DNA of 35,308 nucleotides. Origin: a virus. Positions 13,960 to 20,450 of this stretch are shown here, one piece after another. The notes beneath the pieces were generated by a model. The model had not been told where the DNA came from, searched no databases, and worked only from the letters and a program-made list of their open reading frames with translations. Position 1 is the first letter of the stretch, and every line of letters begins with the position of its first letter. The DNA lies in the IMG/VR virus record IMGVR_UViG_3300044946_000342, positions 1 to 35,308 of that record; one strand, 5' to 3'. The position numbers and the translations under genes were made by a program.

Positions 13960-15309
13960 TTGGCCACAGACGCCCCCGTAGTCGAAAAAGTCACTAGAAC
14001 GCGCACCGTTACTGCCGCCGAGCTCGCGCAAGAGAAAACCGGACGCACCACACCAGAATTTTGGGAGTTTATCGAGAAGATGACGCCGCAGATGTGGGGA
14101 GACGATTTTACACTCTACATCTTGCGCGAGGATCCTAAGCCATCGCTCTATGGCGGCACGAACACTCTCGAAAAATGTCCTGGCTATATCGCGATGCCCG
14201 ATGGCACGAAGCAGCCGCTAAGTTCTCGCGAGGATATCGAGCTGGCCATCAAACAGAAGTATGGCGGCAAAGCGTTCCGGCTAATTTTGAAGCGCGCGAA
14301 TGGCGAGCGCATCTGCGAGGGGAAGTGCGTCAACGAAGCGCCACCGAAATATCCGAGCGACATGACGAATCCTTTGCCGCACGCCGCAGCCACTGATGCC
14401 AGCGTCGCCACCAGGGCAATCGATGCGATGGCTTCGCAGCAGCCAGACGCGCTGCGCCTTTCGATGGAAGTCTTGCGCAGCGCATCGGAAATTGTGATGC
14501 GCCACCAGGCACAGCCTGCAACGCCTGCGCCATCAGCAGATAGCGAACTGGACCGCGCTTTCAAACAGGCGATGATTCAGAAGTTGCTTGCGCCGCCGCC
14601 AGATCCCATCGAAACGTTTTTGAGATTGAAGCAAGTGCTCGGCGATGGCGGTGGTGGAAGTTTGGCTGGCAATCCGGTGATGGACCGCATCCTGAATGCC
14701 GCCGTGGAAAAGATTCTTAATCCCGCGCCGGCGATCACGGGCCGAACCACGTTGCTCGATATCGGGCGCGAATTTATTCCTGTGCTGGGGACGGTGATGC
14801 ACGAATACCGATTGTCTCGCGAAGCGGATGCACGCATCACAGAGATTCAGCGCAGCGCGATGCCGCCGCAGCAGCCGATGCCTGTCGCCCAACCGAATCC
14901 GCCAGCGCCAGCCGTCTTGCCCACGCCGCAGCCAGCCCCGCAAGCCGCACCGCCGCCGGCCGCGCAGGCGCTCACATTCCAGCAAATTGAAAATCATATC
15001 GCGAAGATCGTTACGAATATGGAATTCCCCACGGATGAAGCCGTGGACAAAGTTCTGGAATTCCTCTACGACACGGATCCGCGCATCGTGGGCGCGCTGC
15101 TGAATCCGCCATCGCTTGATCCACGCCTCAAACCAGGCAAAGACGGATTGATGATGCTCTTCACGTTTGAGCCGGAACTGAAAGGCTGCCTCTCGAACGT
15201 CCCGCGGCTTTCCGAGTTTCTAGATAAATTCATCGTGGCGGCCACGGAAGCGGAAGCCGCCGAAGCGCGTCTCCGCGATGCTGCGCCCGCTTCCACCACG
15301 CCCGCCTAG
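13960..15309 (+). CDS. First early protein, unknown function (449 aa)
   Basis: The start is a TTG at 13960 behind GAGGGA, because no in-frame ATG fits the promoter. An N-terminal domain (about residues 25-125) contains TPEFWEFIEKMTPQMWGDDF, YGGTNTLEKCPGY and KQKYGGKAFRLILKRANG. A helical central region follows, then DRILNAAVEKIL and LLDIGREFIPVLGTVMHEY. A Pro/Ala/Gln linker (about 325-355) leads to a helical C-terminal domain. There is no membrane segment or catalytic motif. As the first early gene it may act in takeover, replication or regulation, but the sequence does not say which. I recall similar N-terminal domains in uncultured phage contigs, unchecked. Confidence 0.8.
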   Translation: MATDAPVVEKVTRTRTVTAAELAQEKTGRTTPEFWEFIEKMTPQMWGDDFTLYILREDPKPSLYGGTNTLEKCPGYIAMPDGTKQPLSSREDIELAIKQKYGGKAFRLILKRANGERICEGKCVNEAPPKYPSDMTNPLPHAAATDASVATRAIDAMASQQPDALRLSMEVLRSASEIVMRHQAQPATPAPSADSELDRAFKQAMIQKLLAPPPDPIETFLRLKQVLGDGGGGSLAGNPVMDRILNAAVEKILNPAPAITGRTTLLDIGREFIPVLGTVMHEYRLSREADARITEIQRSAMPPQQPMPVAQPNPPAPAVLPTPQPAPQAAPPPAAQALTFQQIENHIAKIVTNMEFPTDEAVDKVLEFLYDTDPRIVGALLNPPSLDPRLKPGKDGLMMLFTFEPELKGCLSNVPRLSEFLDKFIVAATEAEAAEARLRDAAPASTTPA

Positions 15310-15311
15310 CG

Positions 15312-15328
15312 TTTTCCACAATTCCACA
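15312..15328 (+). other. Two DnaA-box-like sites
   Basis: TTTTCCACA (15312-15320) and AATTCCACA (15320-15328) resemble the DnaA box TTATCCACA (8 of 9 and 7 of 9 matches). They lie just after the first early gene and upstream of the helicase promoter. They may be chance matches or a secondary control site. Confidence 0.3.
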
Positions 15329-15369
15329 AGGTGTGCGTTATTGAACAGACACACGCCCGTTTTGCGTGC

Positions 15370-15399
15370 TTGACAGGTTCGCGCCGTTGGGCGTACCTT
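15370..15399 (+). promoter_or_regulatory. Promoter of the helicase gene
   Basis: TTGACA (15370-15375), an 18-bp spacer and TACCTT (15394-15399), about 100 nt before the helicase ATG. It shares TTGACAGGT, the spacer length and GGGC before the -10 with the main early promoter. Confidence 0.55.
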
Positions 15400-15499
15400 C
15401 CTTCGCGTCCCTGTTGAGACTGAGGGTTTGGTGCCGGGCGTTTAGGAAATTGGGCTCCTGCGCGCTCGGCACTTCCCTTCTCCGCAGTACGACAGCCCA

Positions 15500-16921
15500 A
15501 TGCCATCCGATTCCCGCTCACGAACTAGTGCCGACAATCCGCCGCCGCAAAATATAGACGCGGAGCGCTCCATCCTCGGCGCCGTCTTGCTGGATAACGC
15601 GGCGCTCGCCGTGGCCGCAAAGGATGTTTGCTCCGCCGATTTTTTCCACGCGCATCATCAGTTGATCTTCCGCCACATGCTGCGCCTCGCCGATGCGGGC
15701 TCGCCGATCGATCTGATCAGCCTCTCCGAATCGCTCCACAAAGAGCACACCATCGAAACGGCCGGCGGCGACCCCTATCTGGCATCGCTCGCCGATGGCA
15801 TGCCGCGCGTTTCGAACGTGGAGCACTACGCCAAAATAGTGAAAGAGAAAGAGCGCCTGCGCGCCATCATCCGCACCACGCACGATCTGCAGCAGCAAGC
15901 CTGGACGAAAGACGGCAACTCTCACCAGATTTTTGCAGACCTGGCCGAATTCCTGAAAATGTCCACGAACGGCAACGGGCATAACCAATTAGTTGCCGTC
16001 GACGTTCTAGACTTCCTGCAGTTGAAACTGGATCCCATTGATTTTGTGATTGAACCGATTCTGCCGGTCAGCAACTCCGCTATGATTTTCAGCCCCACCG
16101 GCGCGGGGAAAACCTACATCATGCTGCACATGGCGTATTCCGTGGCGATCGGCGCCGAGCAAGTCTTCGTGTGGGATATCCCGAAAGCGCGCCCCGTTGT
16201 CTACATCGACGGAGAAATGGATCAGCTCACGCTGCAGGAACGGCAAACGGAAATAGCAAAGGCGTGGACTCCCAGTATGCCGGCGCGTGGCTTTATGAAG
16301 ATCATCACGCCGGATCAGCAGCCTAAGTTTCCACCGCGGATCGATACAAAAGAAGGCCGCGCGCGGATCGAAGAGCATTGCATCGAAGGCGGGCTGCTGA
16401 TTCTGGATAACATTTCCACGCTCTGCCCTGGTGGAGACGATAAAGAATCGGAAGATTGGTCAACTACGCAGGAATGGATACTCGCGCTGCGCCGCCGTAA
16501 AGTGTCCGTGTTTTTGGTGCATCACGCGGGGAAGAGCGGCGATCAGCTTGGCACTTCGAAAAAAGAAATCCAGCTATCCTGCAATTTGAAACTGCGCACG
16601 CACGGAGAGTACACGGCAGAAGACGGGCTGCGCGTCGAATGCCGTATCACGAAGCTGCGGCGCCGCGGCAAGGATGGCCGCTTTTTTGTCAAGTGGGCAC
16701 AGCCGTTTGAGATTAGCTATCGCGTCAACGAAGGCGCAGCGGAGTTTTCTACGCGGCCGATGCTGGACATTCTGCGGAAGCGCGCCGTGCAATACCTGGT
16801 GGCGGGGATGCACGCCAACGATGTGGTGCAAGAAACTGGATTGAGTCGCTATTCAGTGCTCCGCCTCAAAAAGAAAATCACTGCGGATGGCATCGCCGCC
16901 GCCGAATCGTCCGACGAATGA
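15500..16921 (+). CDS. Replicative helicase: DnaB N-terminal domain joined to RepA-like ATPase (473 aa)
   Basis: Residues about 18-120 match the DnaB N-terminal domain (NIDAERSILGAVLLD, FHAHHQLIFRHML, YLASLADGMPRVSNVEHYA). The ATPase half is of RepA/AAA_25 type: Walker A SPTGAGKTY (198-206), VVYIDGEMD, Walker B LLILDN (about 300-305), then VFLVHHAGKSG. The C-terminal end (ANDVVQETGLSRYSVLRLKKKI) looks like a helix-turn-helix. It should unwind the element's DNA at replication forks. DnaB proteins usually carry a DnaB C-terminal RecA domain, so this RepA-type pairing is noteworthy. No strong ribosome site precedes the ATG. The gene overlaps the methylase gene by 4 nt. Confidence 0.9.
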   Translation: MPSDSRSRTSADNPPPQNIDAERSILGAVLLDNAALAVAAKDVCSADFFHAHHQLIFRHMLRLADAGSPIDLISLSESLHKEHTIETAGGDPYLASLADGMPRVSNVEHYAKIVKEKERLRAIIRTTHDLQQQAWTKDGNSHQIFADLAEFLKMSTNGNGHNQLVAVDVLDFLQLKLDPIDFVIEPILPVSNSAMIFSPTGAGKTYIMLHMAYSVAIGAEQVFVWDIPKARPVVYIDGEMDQLTLQERQTEIAKAWTPSMPARGFMKIITPDQQPKFPPRIDTKEGRARIEEHCIEGGLLILDNISTLCPGGDDKESEDWSTTQEWILALRRRKVSVFLVHHAGKSGDQLGTSKKEIQLSCNLKLRTHGEYTAEDGLRVECRITKLRRRGKDGRFFVKWAQPFEISYRVNEGAAEFSTRPMLDILRKRAVQYLVAGMHANDVVQETGLSRYSVLRLKKKITADGIAAAESSDE

Positions 16922-17850
16922 GCACGCGCCCATCTCTCGCGGCACCGCAACTCCGCGTGCGAAGGCCAGTCTTACGCTACTACGGCGGGAAGTGGCGACT
17001 CGCTCCGCGCCTTATCCAGCTTTTCCCGCCGCACCACATTTACGTGGAAGCCTTCGGCGGCGCTGCCAGTGTGCTGATGCTCAAGCCGCGCAGTGACGCG
17101 GAAATCTATAACGACCTGGACGGGGAAGTTGTGAACGTTTTCCGCGTCCTCCAGGATGAGGCCCGGGCCCTGCAATTAGAGAGACTGCTGCGCGTGACTC
17201 CGTTCTCGAGAGCCGAGTTTGTGAAATCCTACAAAGATCATAAAGATCCCGTGGAGCAAGCGCGGCGCACCATCATGCGGTCATTTATGGGCTTTGGTTC
17301 TGATTCGATCACGCACGTAAAAAGCGGCGTGATCCCAAACGGCTTTTGCACGCGCATCTATGACACCACGATGAGAACGGGTTTCCGCTTCAATTCAGTA
17401 CGATCAAACGTTTCGGGCGCGGAAGATTGGAGCCACTACCCTGATTACATCGCGGCTTTCTGCGCGCGGCTAAAAGGCGTGGTGATCGAGAATCGAAATG
17501 CGCTGCGCGTGATGGTGAAGTCTGACCGCTTCGATACTCTTCATTACGTGGATCCCCCGTACCCCTCGAGCGTGCGGAATCGCAACGCCTCGAAAAATCG
17601 GCTGGAACACAACTATCGCCACGAAATGTCCACCAAGCAGCATGAGAAATTGGCAGAAACGCTCCATTCTCTAAAGGGCATGGTAGTGGTGTCGAGTTAC
17701 CCTGGCGACCTCTACAAATCGCTCTTTCGCACGTGGGAAGTTGTGTCTTGGACCGGAGCGCAGTTTTGCCACGGCAGTCAGAAACGCACCGAATGCGTCT
17801 GGCTGAACCGCGCCGCGGTCGAGAATCAGCGTCAATCCAGCCTGTTCTAG
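16918..17850 (+). CDS. dam: D12-class DNA adenine-N6 methyltransferase (310 aa)
   Basis: ATGA overlap with the helicase gene sets the start. The S-adenosylmethionine motif is RYYGGKWRLA (20-29) with AFGGAASVLM following, and the catalytic motif is YVDPPYPSS with D212-P-P-Y215. IYNDLDGEVVNVFRVLQ is typical of the Dam family. Length is near the usual 270-300. No restriction enzyme gene is adjacent, so it acts as an orphan methylase, perhaps protecting DNA or timing replication and transcription. GATC is unusually common in most of this genome, which agrees with GATC as target, though target specificity cannot be read directly from the sequence. Confidence 0.93.
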   Translation: MSTRPSLAAPQLRVRRPVLRYYGGKWRLAPRLIQLFPPHHIYVEAFGGAASVLMLKPRSDAEIYNDLDGEVVNVFRVLQDEARALQLERLLRVTPFSRAEFVKSYKDHKDPVEQARRTIMRSFMGFGSDSITHVKSGVIPNGFCTRIYDTTMRTGFRFNSVRSNVSGAEDWSHYPDYIAAFCARLKGVVIENRNALRVMVKSDRFDTLHYVDPPYPSSVRNRNASKNRLEHNYRHEMSTKQHEKLAETLHSLKGMVVVSSYPGDLYKSLFRTWEVVSWTGAQFCHGSQKRTECVWLNRAAVENQRQSSLF

Positions 17851-18077
17851 TATTCCAACATATATTTTTCTCAAGATCAGGTGATCGCGCTCGCACAGGC
17901 GACCGCACAACCCCTATCGCGCGAAGTCTTGTGCGATTTTCACCTACAACCCCTTTAGAATGAATAGAGCGTGTGCGGTGTATGTGCGGTGTATAATTGC
18001 ATATTCATTGATGACAAAGGGTTTAGGTGTGTTTTTGTGCGGAGTGGGTATATGCGCACTTCCGAAACCGCACAAAA

Positions 18078-18097
18078 ATCGTATTCGTCGTATATCC
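18078..18097 (+). repeat. Copy 1 of a 20-bp imperfect repeat (ATCGTATTnnTCGTATATnn)
   Basis: This matches 18367-18386 at 16 of 20 positions. The second copy covers the -10 box and start codon of the gene at 18383, so the motif may be an operator for that gene's own product. Confidence 0.5.
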
Positions 18098-18102
18098 ACT
18101 AC

Positions 18103-18120
18103 TGTCGGAATAATCCGACA
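18103..18120. promoter_or_regulatory. Perfect dyad TGTCGGA-ATAA-TCCGACA
   Basis: Seven-base perfect arms with a 4-base spacer inside the iteron region. It is a candidate regulator or initiator binding site. Confidence 0.5.
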
Positions 18121-18309
18121 CCTAGAATCAGGAAGTAGTTTAGACACCCTCCCGCACAAAATCACTCTAACTCTTTTCTTTTCTTAGATAGTCGAAAAAA
18201 AGCCGCACAACTCTACGTTTAAGTCCTTAGTTTTTAATAGCCCGAACTGCGAAACCGCACAGCGCGCCGCACAGACCGCACACGCATGTATCTATTAGAC
18301 TTAACACAA

Positions 18310-18318
18310 TAATCCACA
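18310..18318 (+). other. DnaA-box-like site
   Basis: TAATCCACA matches the DnaA box TTATCCACA at 8 of 9 bases and lies in the AT-rich end of the iteron region. Confidence 0.4.
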
Positions 18319-18347
18319 ATAATTCGTGTGCGGACCGAAAATAGTGC

Positions 18348-18376
18348 TTGACAAAGAATCGTAAATATCGTATTGT
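18348..18376 (+). promoter_or_regulatory. Leaderless promoter of the second early block
   Basis: TTGACA (18348-18353), a 17-bp spacer and TATTGT (18371-18376). The expected start of transcription falls on or next to the ATG at 18383, and no ribosome site precedes that ATG, so the mRNA is probably leaderless. Confidence 0.7.
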
Positions 18377-18386
18377 TCGTATATGG
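18367..18386 (+). repeat. Copy 2 of the 20-bp imperfect repeat, over the -10 and start codon of the 118-aa gene
   Basis: It contains TATTGT (-10 box, 18371-18376) and the ATG at 18383. Binding here would block the leaderless promoter. Confidence 0.5.
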
Positions 18387-18739
18387 CAAGGGGTAAGCAA
18401 ATACGGGCATTACGGCCAGATCAGATCGCACGGCTTTTGCGATTCAAGAAAGCGCCACACGAAGGTGCGCCGCACGGTTACAGCTACCCACAGCTACGAT
18501 TGGCGATGGCGGCATCCTTCCGGTGGGAAACGCTAAAGAAAGCGCTTGGCGGGCATCCTGTGTGGGATCTGCACCATAATTGGATCGCAAGCTGGATCGA
18601 GCGGTATCTGCCAGCGCCGCCGGCGCCGGTCGATGGCAAAGCCGCGGCAAGCGGTGCCCGCAACGATGAGAAAGACGATGAAGTCAACGAAGACGCGGAA
18701 GCCGCCGGCACAGATGGAACTGTTCGCGGGAGCCGGTGA
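18383..18739 (+). CDS. Small HTH-like regulator or initiator (118 aa)
   Basis: Residues 1-75 are basic and helical, with YSYPQLRLAMAASFRWETLKKALGG resembling a helix-turn-helix (a Cro-like turn around MAASFRWETLKKAL) and HHNWIASWIERYLP as a closing helix. The C-terminal 45 residues are a low-complexity acidic tail (NDEKDDEVNEDAEAAG). Its own start codon lies in the 20-bp repeat that is also found in the iteron region, so it may bind there as autoregulator or origin-binding protein. This is inference from position and fold style. It is the first gene of a long chain of coupled small genes. Confidence 0.75.
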   Translation: MARGKQIRALRPDQIARLLRFKKAPHEGAPHGYSYPQLRLAMAASFRWETLKKALGGHPVWDLHHNWIASWIERYLPAPPAPVDGKAAASGARNDEKDDEVNEDAEAAGTDGTVRGSR

Positions 18740-18834
18740 TCCTGGCAAGGGATTCAGTGGACAGGTTCACGCTCTGGGATTGCTTGGATGGGAGGATGCT
18801 TTATGGTCGAAACCAATCGAAGTGCCGCTCCTGA
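18736..18834 (+). CDS. Possible coupled small peptide (32 aa)
   Basis: A GTG at 18736 overlaps the preceding TGA (GTGA) with GGGAG just upstream. The frame encodes a normal-looking peptide (MILARDSVDRFTLWDCLDG...). It runs 32 bp into the next gene. The coupling pattern equals that of neighbouring genes, but the peptide is short and a competing frame (18667-18941) is also open here, so the call is tentative. Confidence 0.4.
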   Translation: MILARDSVDRFTLWDCLDGRMLYGRNQSKCRS

Positions 18835-19018
18835 ATGGGAAGTGCTTGACGCTGGATCTGGCAGCTATACGCCGATCGCGCCAGGAACGATCATCATCAG
18901 CGGCCCGTGTATCGAATGCCGAAAAGACACGGAATCCGTAGTGCGCGGTGATTCGAATAGTGTTGTGTTCCTTTGCCCACCGTGCGGCAAAGCCATCCGC
19001 GAAGGGCGGCCCGCATGA
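18803..19018 (+). CDS. Zn-ribbon protein (71 aa)
   Basis: The start ATG at 18803 follows GGGAGG by 7 nt, preferred over an ATG at 18788 that would include the ribosome site. Two Cys pairs (PCIECRKD and LCPPCGKA) about 27 residues apart form a typical Zn ribbon in the C-terminal half. The N-terminal half is a flexible polar stretch. It may bind nucleic acid or a protein partner. It is the first of several small Zn-knuckle proteins in the early unit and is coupled by ATGA to the next gene. Confidence 0.75.
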   Translation: MVETNRSAAPEWEVLDAGSGSYTPIAPGTIIISGPCIECRKDTESVVRGDSNSVVFLCPPCGKAIREGRPA

Positions 19019-19185
19019 AGTACGAACTAAGTGTGCAGGTCAACATCCGGCCAGAAGGGTACTCATCCGGGCAGTTGGATTTACGCGAGACGCAAATCGT
19101 GGAGTTGACTACGCTTTCTGATGCCGCCGGTGTTCTGGTGAAACTCCATGAATTCTTCGAAGCGTTGAAAGCGAGGAAGGCATGA
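19015..19185 (+). CDS. Small hypothetical protein (56 aa)
   Basis: The start at 19015 overlaps the preceding stop by 4 nt, so an in-frame ATG at 18973 is rejected. The sequence begins with two probable strands (MKYELSVQVNIRPEG, LDLRETQIVELT) followed by a helix (AAGVLVKLHEFFEALKARK). It has no cysteine and no membrane segment. The fold looks like a compact beta-beta-alpha module. Function is unknown, and the product could form a complex with neighbouring small early proteins. Confidence 0.75.
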   Translation: MKYELSVQVNIRPEGYSSGQLDLRETQIVELTTLSDAAGVLVKLHEFFEALKARKA

Positions 19186-19589
19186 CTCCCGCCACGAAAC
19201 GCGCGCTGCGGCGGTTTGCGCTGCGCTGGCTGCGGAAGTTGGTCGACGTCGCCGACGATCGGCTGCACGCCGCCGAAGTGCAACTCCGAAAAGAATCCTC
19301 TGATGGGCAGGGATTTGTGACCATAGTTGAAGTAAACAGGAATGAACATGCGGGAGCGCGACATTCCCAGGCTGTGGACAAACCATTCCTGAGCGCTCAG
19401 GACAAAGCGAGTAATTGCCCCACTGTGACGGACGAAACGGCACAGGAAACGCCCATCAGAGGGAATAGCTTCGCGCAGTGGGAAGCGCGGCGCAGCGGCG
19501 TTGCGCCCGTATCCAAGAAAGCCGCGCGCCAACGCCGCGAAAAAACACGTATGACGGCGGCCGCCTTCGATCTCAAATACGCGCGATGA
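19182..19589 (+). CDS. Basic hypothetical protein (135 aa)
   Basis: ATGA overlap sets the start. The first 25 residues are strongly basic and helical (MTPATKRALRRFALRWLRKLV), then ADDRLHAAEVQLRKE, a polar low-complexity middle, and a basic C-terminus (KKAARQRREKTRMTAAAFDLKYAR). The product is likely to bind nucleic acid or a membrane surface. No family is recognised. The ends are helical and the middle looks disordered. Confidence 0.65.
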   Translation: MTPATKRALRRFALRWLRKLVDVADDRLHAAEVQLRKESSDGQGFVTIVEVNRNEHAGARHSQAVDKPFLSAQDKASNCPTVTDETAQETPIRGNSFAQWEARRSGVAPVSKKAARQRREKTRMTAAAFDLKYAR

Positions 19590-19774
19590 AAGTCAGCGAG
19601 TTTCTTCGGCACTACCAGATTACCGGCAAAGTGCCGGATGCAAAGGATCCTGCGGTCGCGTTTTGGGCGGGCTGGCTCATGGGAGGAAAGACACGGCTGG
19701 AAGTTAGCCTGGCGCAAGACATAGAGATGGCGGCGAAGGCCGCCGAGTTTATCGAAGAGCACGCGAAAGGATAA
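19586..19774 (+). CDS. Small helical protein (62 aa)
   Basis: The start ATG at 19586 overlaps the upstream TGA. The protein is soluble and helical (MKVSEFLRHYQITGKVPDAK..., AQDIEMAAKAAEFIEEHAKG) with an aromatic/Gly centre (VAFWAGWLMGGKTRLEV). No recognised domain. It ends 5 nt before the next gene, whose ribosome site (AAAGGA) overlaps its last codons. Confidence 0.7.
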   Translation: MKVSEFLRHYQITGKVPDAKDPAVAFWAGWLMGGKTRLEVSLAQDIEMAAKAAEFIEEHAKG

Positions 19775-19779
19775 AACTA

Positions 19780-20238
19780 ATGACAAAATCACCGATACTT
19801 AATTTCCTGTTAGGCGGGATCACTGGCGGGATCCTCGCCACGATCATCGTCCTGCACATTGTCACAAACCAAGTGCAGGCTGGCAACGCTGCGGTAAGCG
19901 CATCGATCGAGAGCGCCAATGCGGAAACGCAGAAGGCCGTCAACACCGCGCAAAAAGTGATTGCCGCGTGGCAGTCTCGCGCGGAAACCTGCGAAGCCAA
20001 GTTCGCCGTGGGCACGATCGTCTACCAGAAGCAGCCACTGGCCAGCTTCCCGATCCTGCATGGACTAGCTGCCTTTAATATCGTCGACGTAGGCGAGTCC
20101 AAGCCGTCGCTCTACATTCCCGCGCAGGTGGATATCTATACGGATCGCACGGATGTGCGCTATCAATGGTTTGACGGCCACACTGGCGAGGCAAAAGCGC
20201 CAGTATTGTTCGCGCATTCGCCCTCGGCGGTCCAATGA
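19780..20238 (+). CDS. Membrane-anchored exported protein (152 aa)
   Basis: AAAGGA precedes the ATG. One N-terminal membrane span (ILNFLLGGITGGILATIIVLHIV) is followed by an Ala/Glu/Gln coiled segment (NAAVSASIESANAETQKAVNTAQKV) and a strand-rich domain (AFNIVDVGESKPSLYIPAQVDIYTD) that would face the periplasm. It has one Cys (AETCEAK). An early-expressed envelope protein could act in superinfection exclusion or membrane remodelling. This is inferred from topology and timing only. It is coupled to the next gene by ATGA. Confidence 0.75.
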   Translation: MTKSPILNFLLGGITGGILATIIVLHIVTNQVQAGNAAVSASIESANAETQKAVNTAQKVIAAWQSRAETCEAKFAVGTIVYQKQPLASFPILHGLAAFNIVDVGESKPSLYIPAQVDIYTDRTDVRYQWFDGHTGEAKAPVLFAHSPSAVQ

Positions 20239-20450
20239 AACGCTGCGTCAAATGCGGATTACCCCAAGACGCTCATCGGGAAGGCGGGCACGCCTTCGCT
20301 TCGATGGACTTACCGGAAGGCCGAACGTGTAGTGACTGCATCCACATTCGATTCTGTACGCAATTCTTAGGCGACGTCGCGAAGAACACGTCGTGTGACT
20401 GGTATCCGATCAGGTTCGTGCTTTCATGCGCGGCGGCTCAGGTGCAATGA
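20235..20450 (+). CDS. Phage-type Cys-rich Zn protein (71 aa)
   Basis: Two Zn sites are visible: RCVKCGLPQDAHREGGH near the N-terminus, and CSDCIHIRFCTQFLG...TSCDWYPIRF in the C-terminal part. The second pattern (CxDC...C...CxxxPxRF) is one I know from small phage and prophage proteins of unknown function. The gene overlaps both neighbours by 4 nt and so is co-translated with the ATPase. It may be an accessory factor for DNA or RNA metabolism. Confidence 0.75.
   Translation: MKRCVKCGLPQDAHREGGHAFASMDLPEGRTCSDCIHIRFCTQFLGDVAKNTSCDWYPIRFVLSCAAAQVQ

Larger units (their letters stand above)
17891..18333. repeat. CCGCACA iteron-like array (11 exact copies)
   Basis: Direct copies start at 17903, 18068, 18152, 18203, 18255, 18267 and 18276. 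Inverted copies (TGTGCGG) start at 17972, 17983, 18036 and 18327. Two variants (TCGCACA at 17891, TGTGCGA at 17930) flank the left end. Chance expectation in 440 bp on both strands is below 0.1 copies. Two clusters stand out: an inverted pair at 17972/17983 (11 bp apart) and a direct triplet at 18255-18282 (12 and 9 bp apart). Confidence 0.8.
17851..18382. other. Gene-free AT-rich region: probable replication origin or control region
   Basis: This 532-bp stretch between the methylase and the next gene is far richer in A+T than its surroundings (one 60-base line is 33% GC against 60-67% in coding lines). It holds the CCGCACA repeats, a DnaA-box-like site, a 7-bp dyad, a 20-bp imperfect repeat and a strong promoter. 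Short open frames here have no ribosome site and are not called. Iterons next to helicase and methylase genes fit an origin. Confidence 0.65.

Noticed and set aside
12813-13997. 394-codon plus-strand open frame opposite the transglutaminase-like gene
   Set aside because: It lies antisense to a gene with an intact catalytic triad, is rich in His/Arg/Gly as typical for antisense shadows in GC-rich DNA, and has no ribosome site or promoter that fits.
17960-18187. 75-codon frame (and a 73-codon antisense frame) in the iteron region
   Set aside because: No ribosome site, low complexity from the repeats, and the region has all marks of an origin or control region.
17851-18382. CRISPR array as explanation for the repeats
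   Set aside because: The repeat is only 7 bp, occurs on both strands and has irregular spacing, so it is iteron-like and not CRISPR.
18667-18941. 91-codon plus-strand frame (MRKTMKSTKTRK... with MELFAGAGD)
   Set aside because: It overlaps the acidic tail of the 118-aa gene and the Zn-ribbon gene in another frame, has no ribosome site, and its second half is a Ser/Arg-rich shadow. The GTGA-coupled 32-aa frame fits better.
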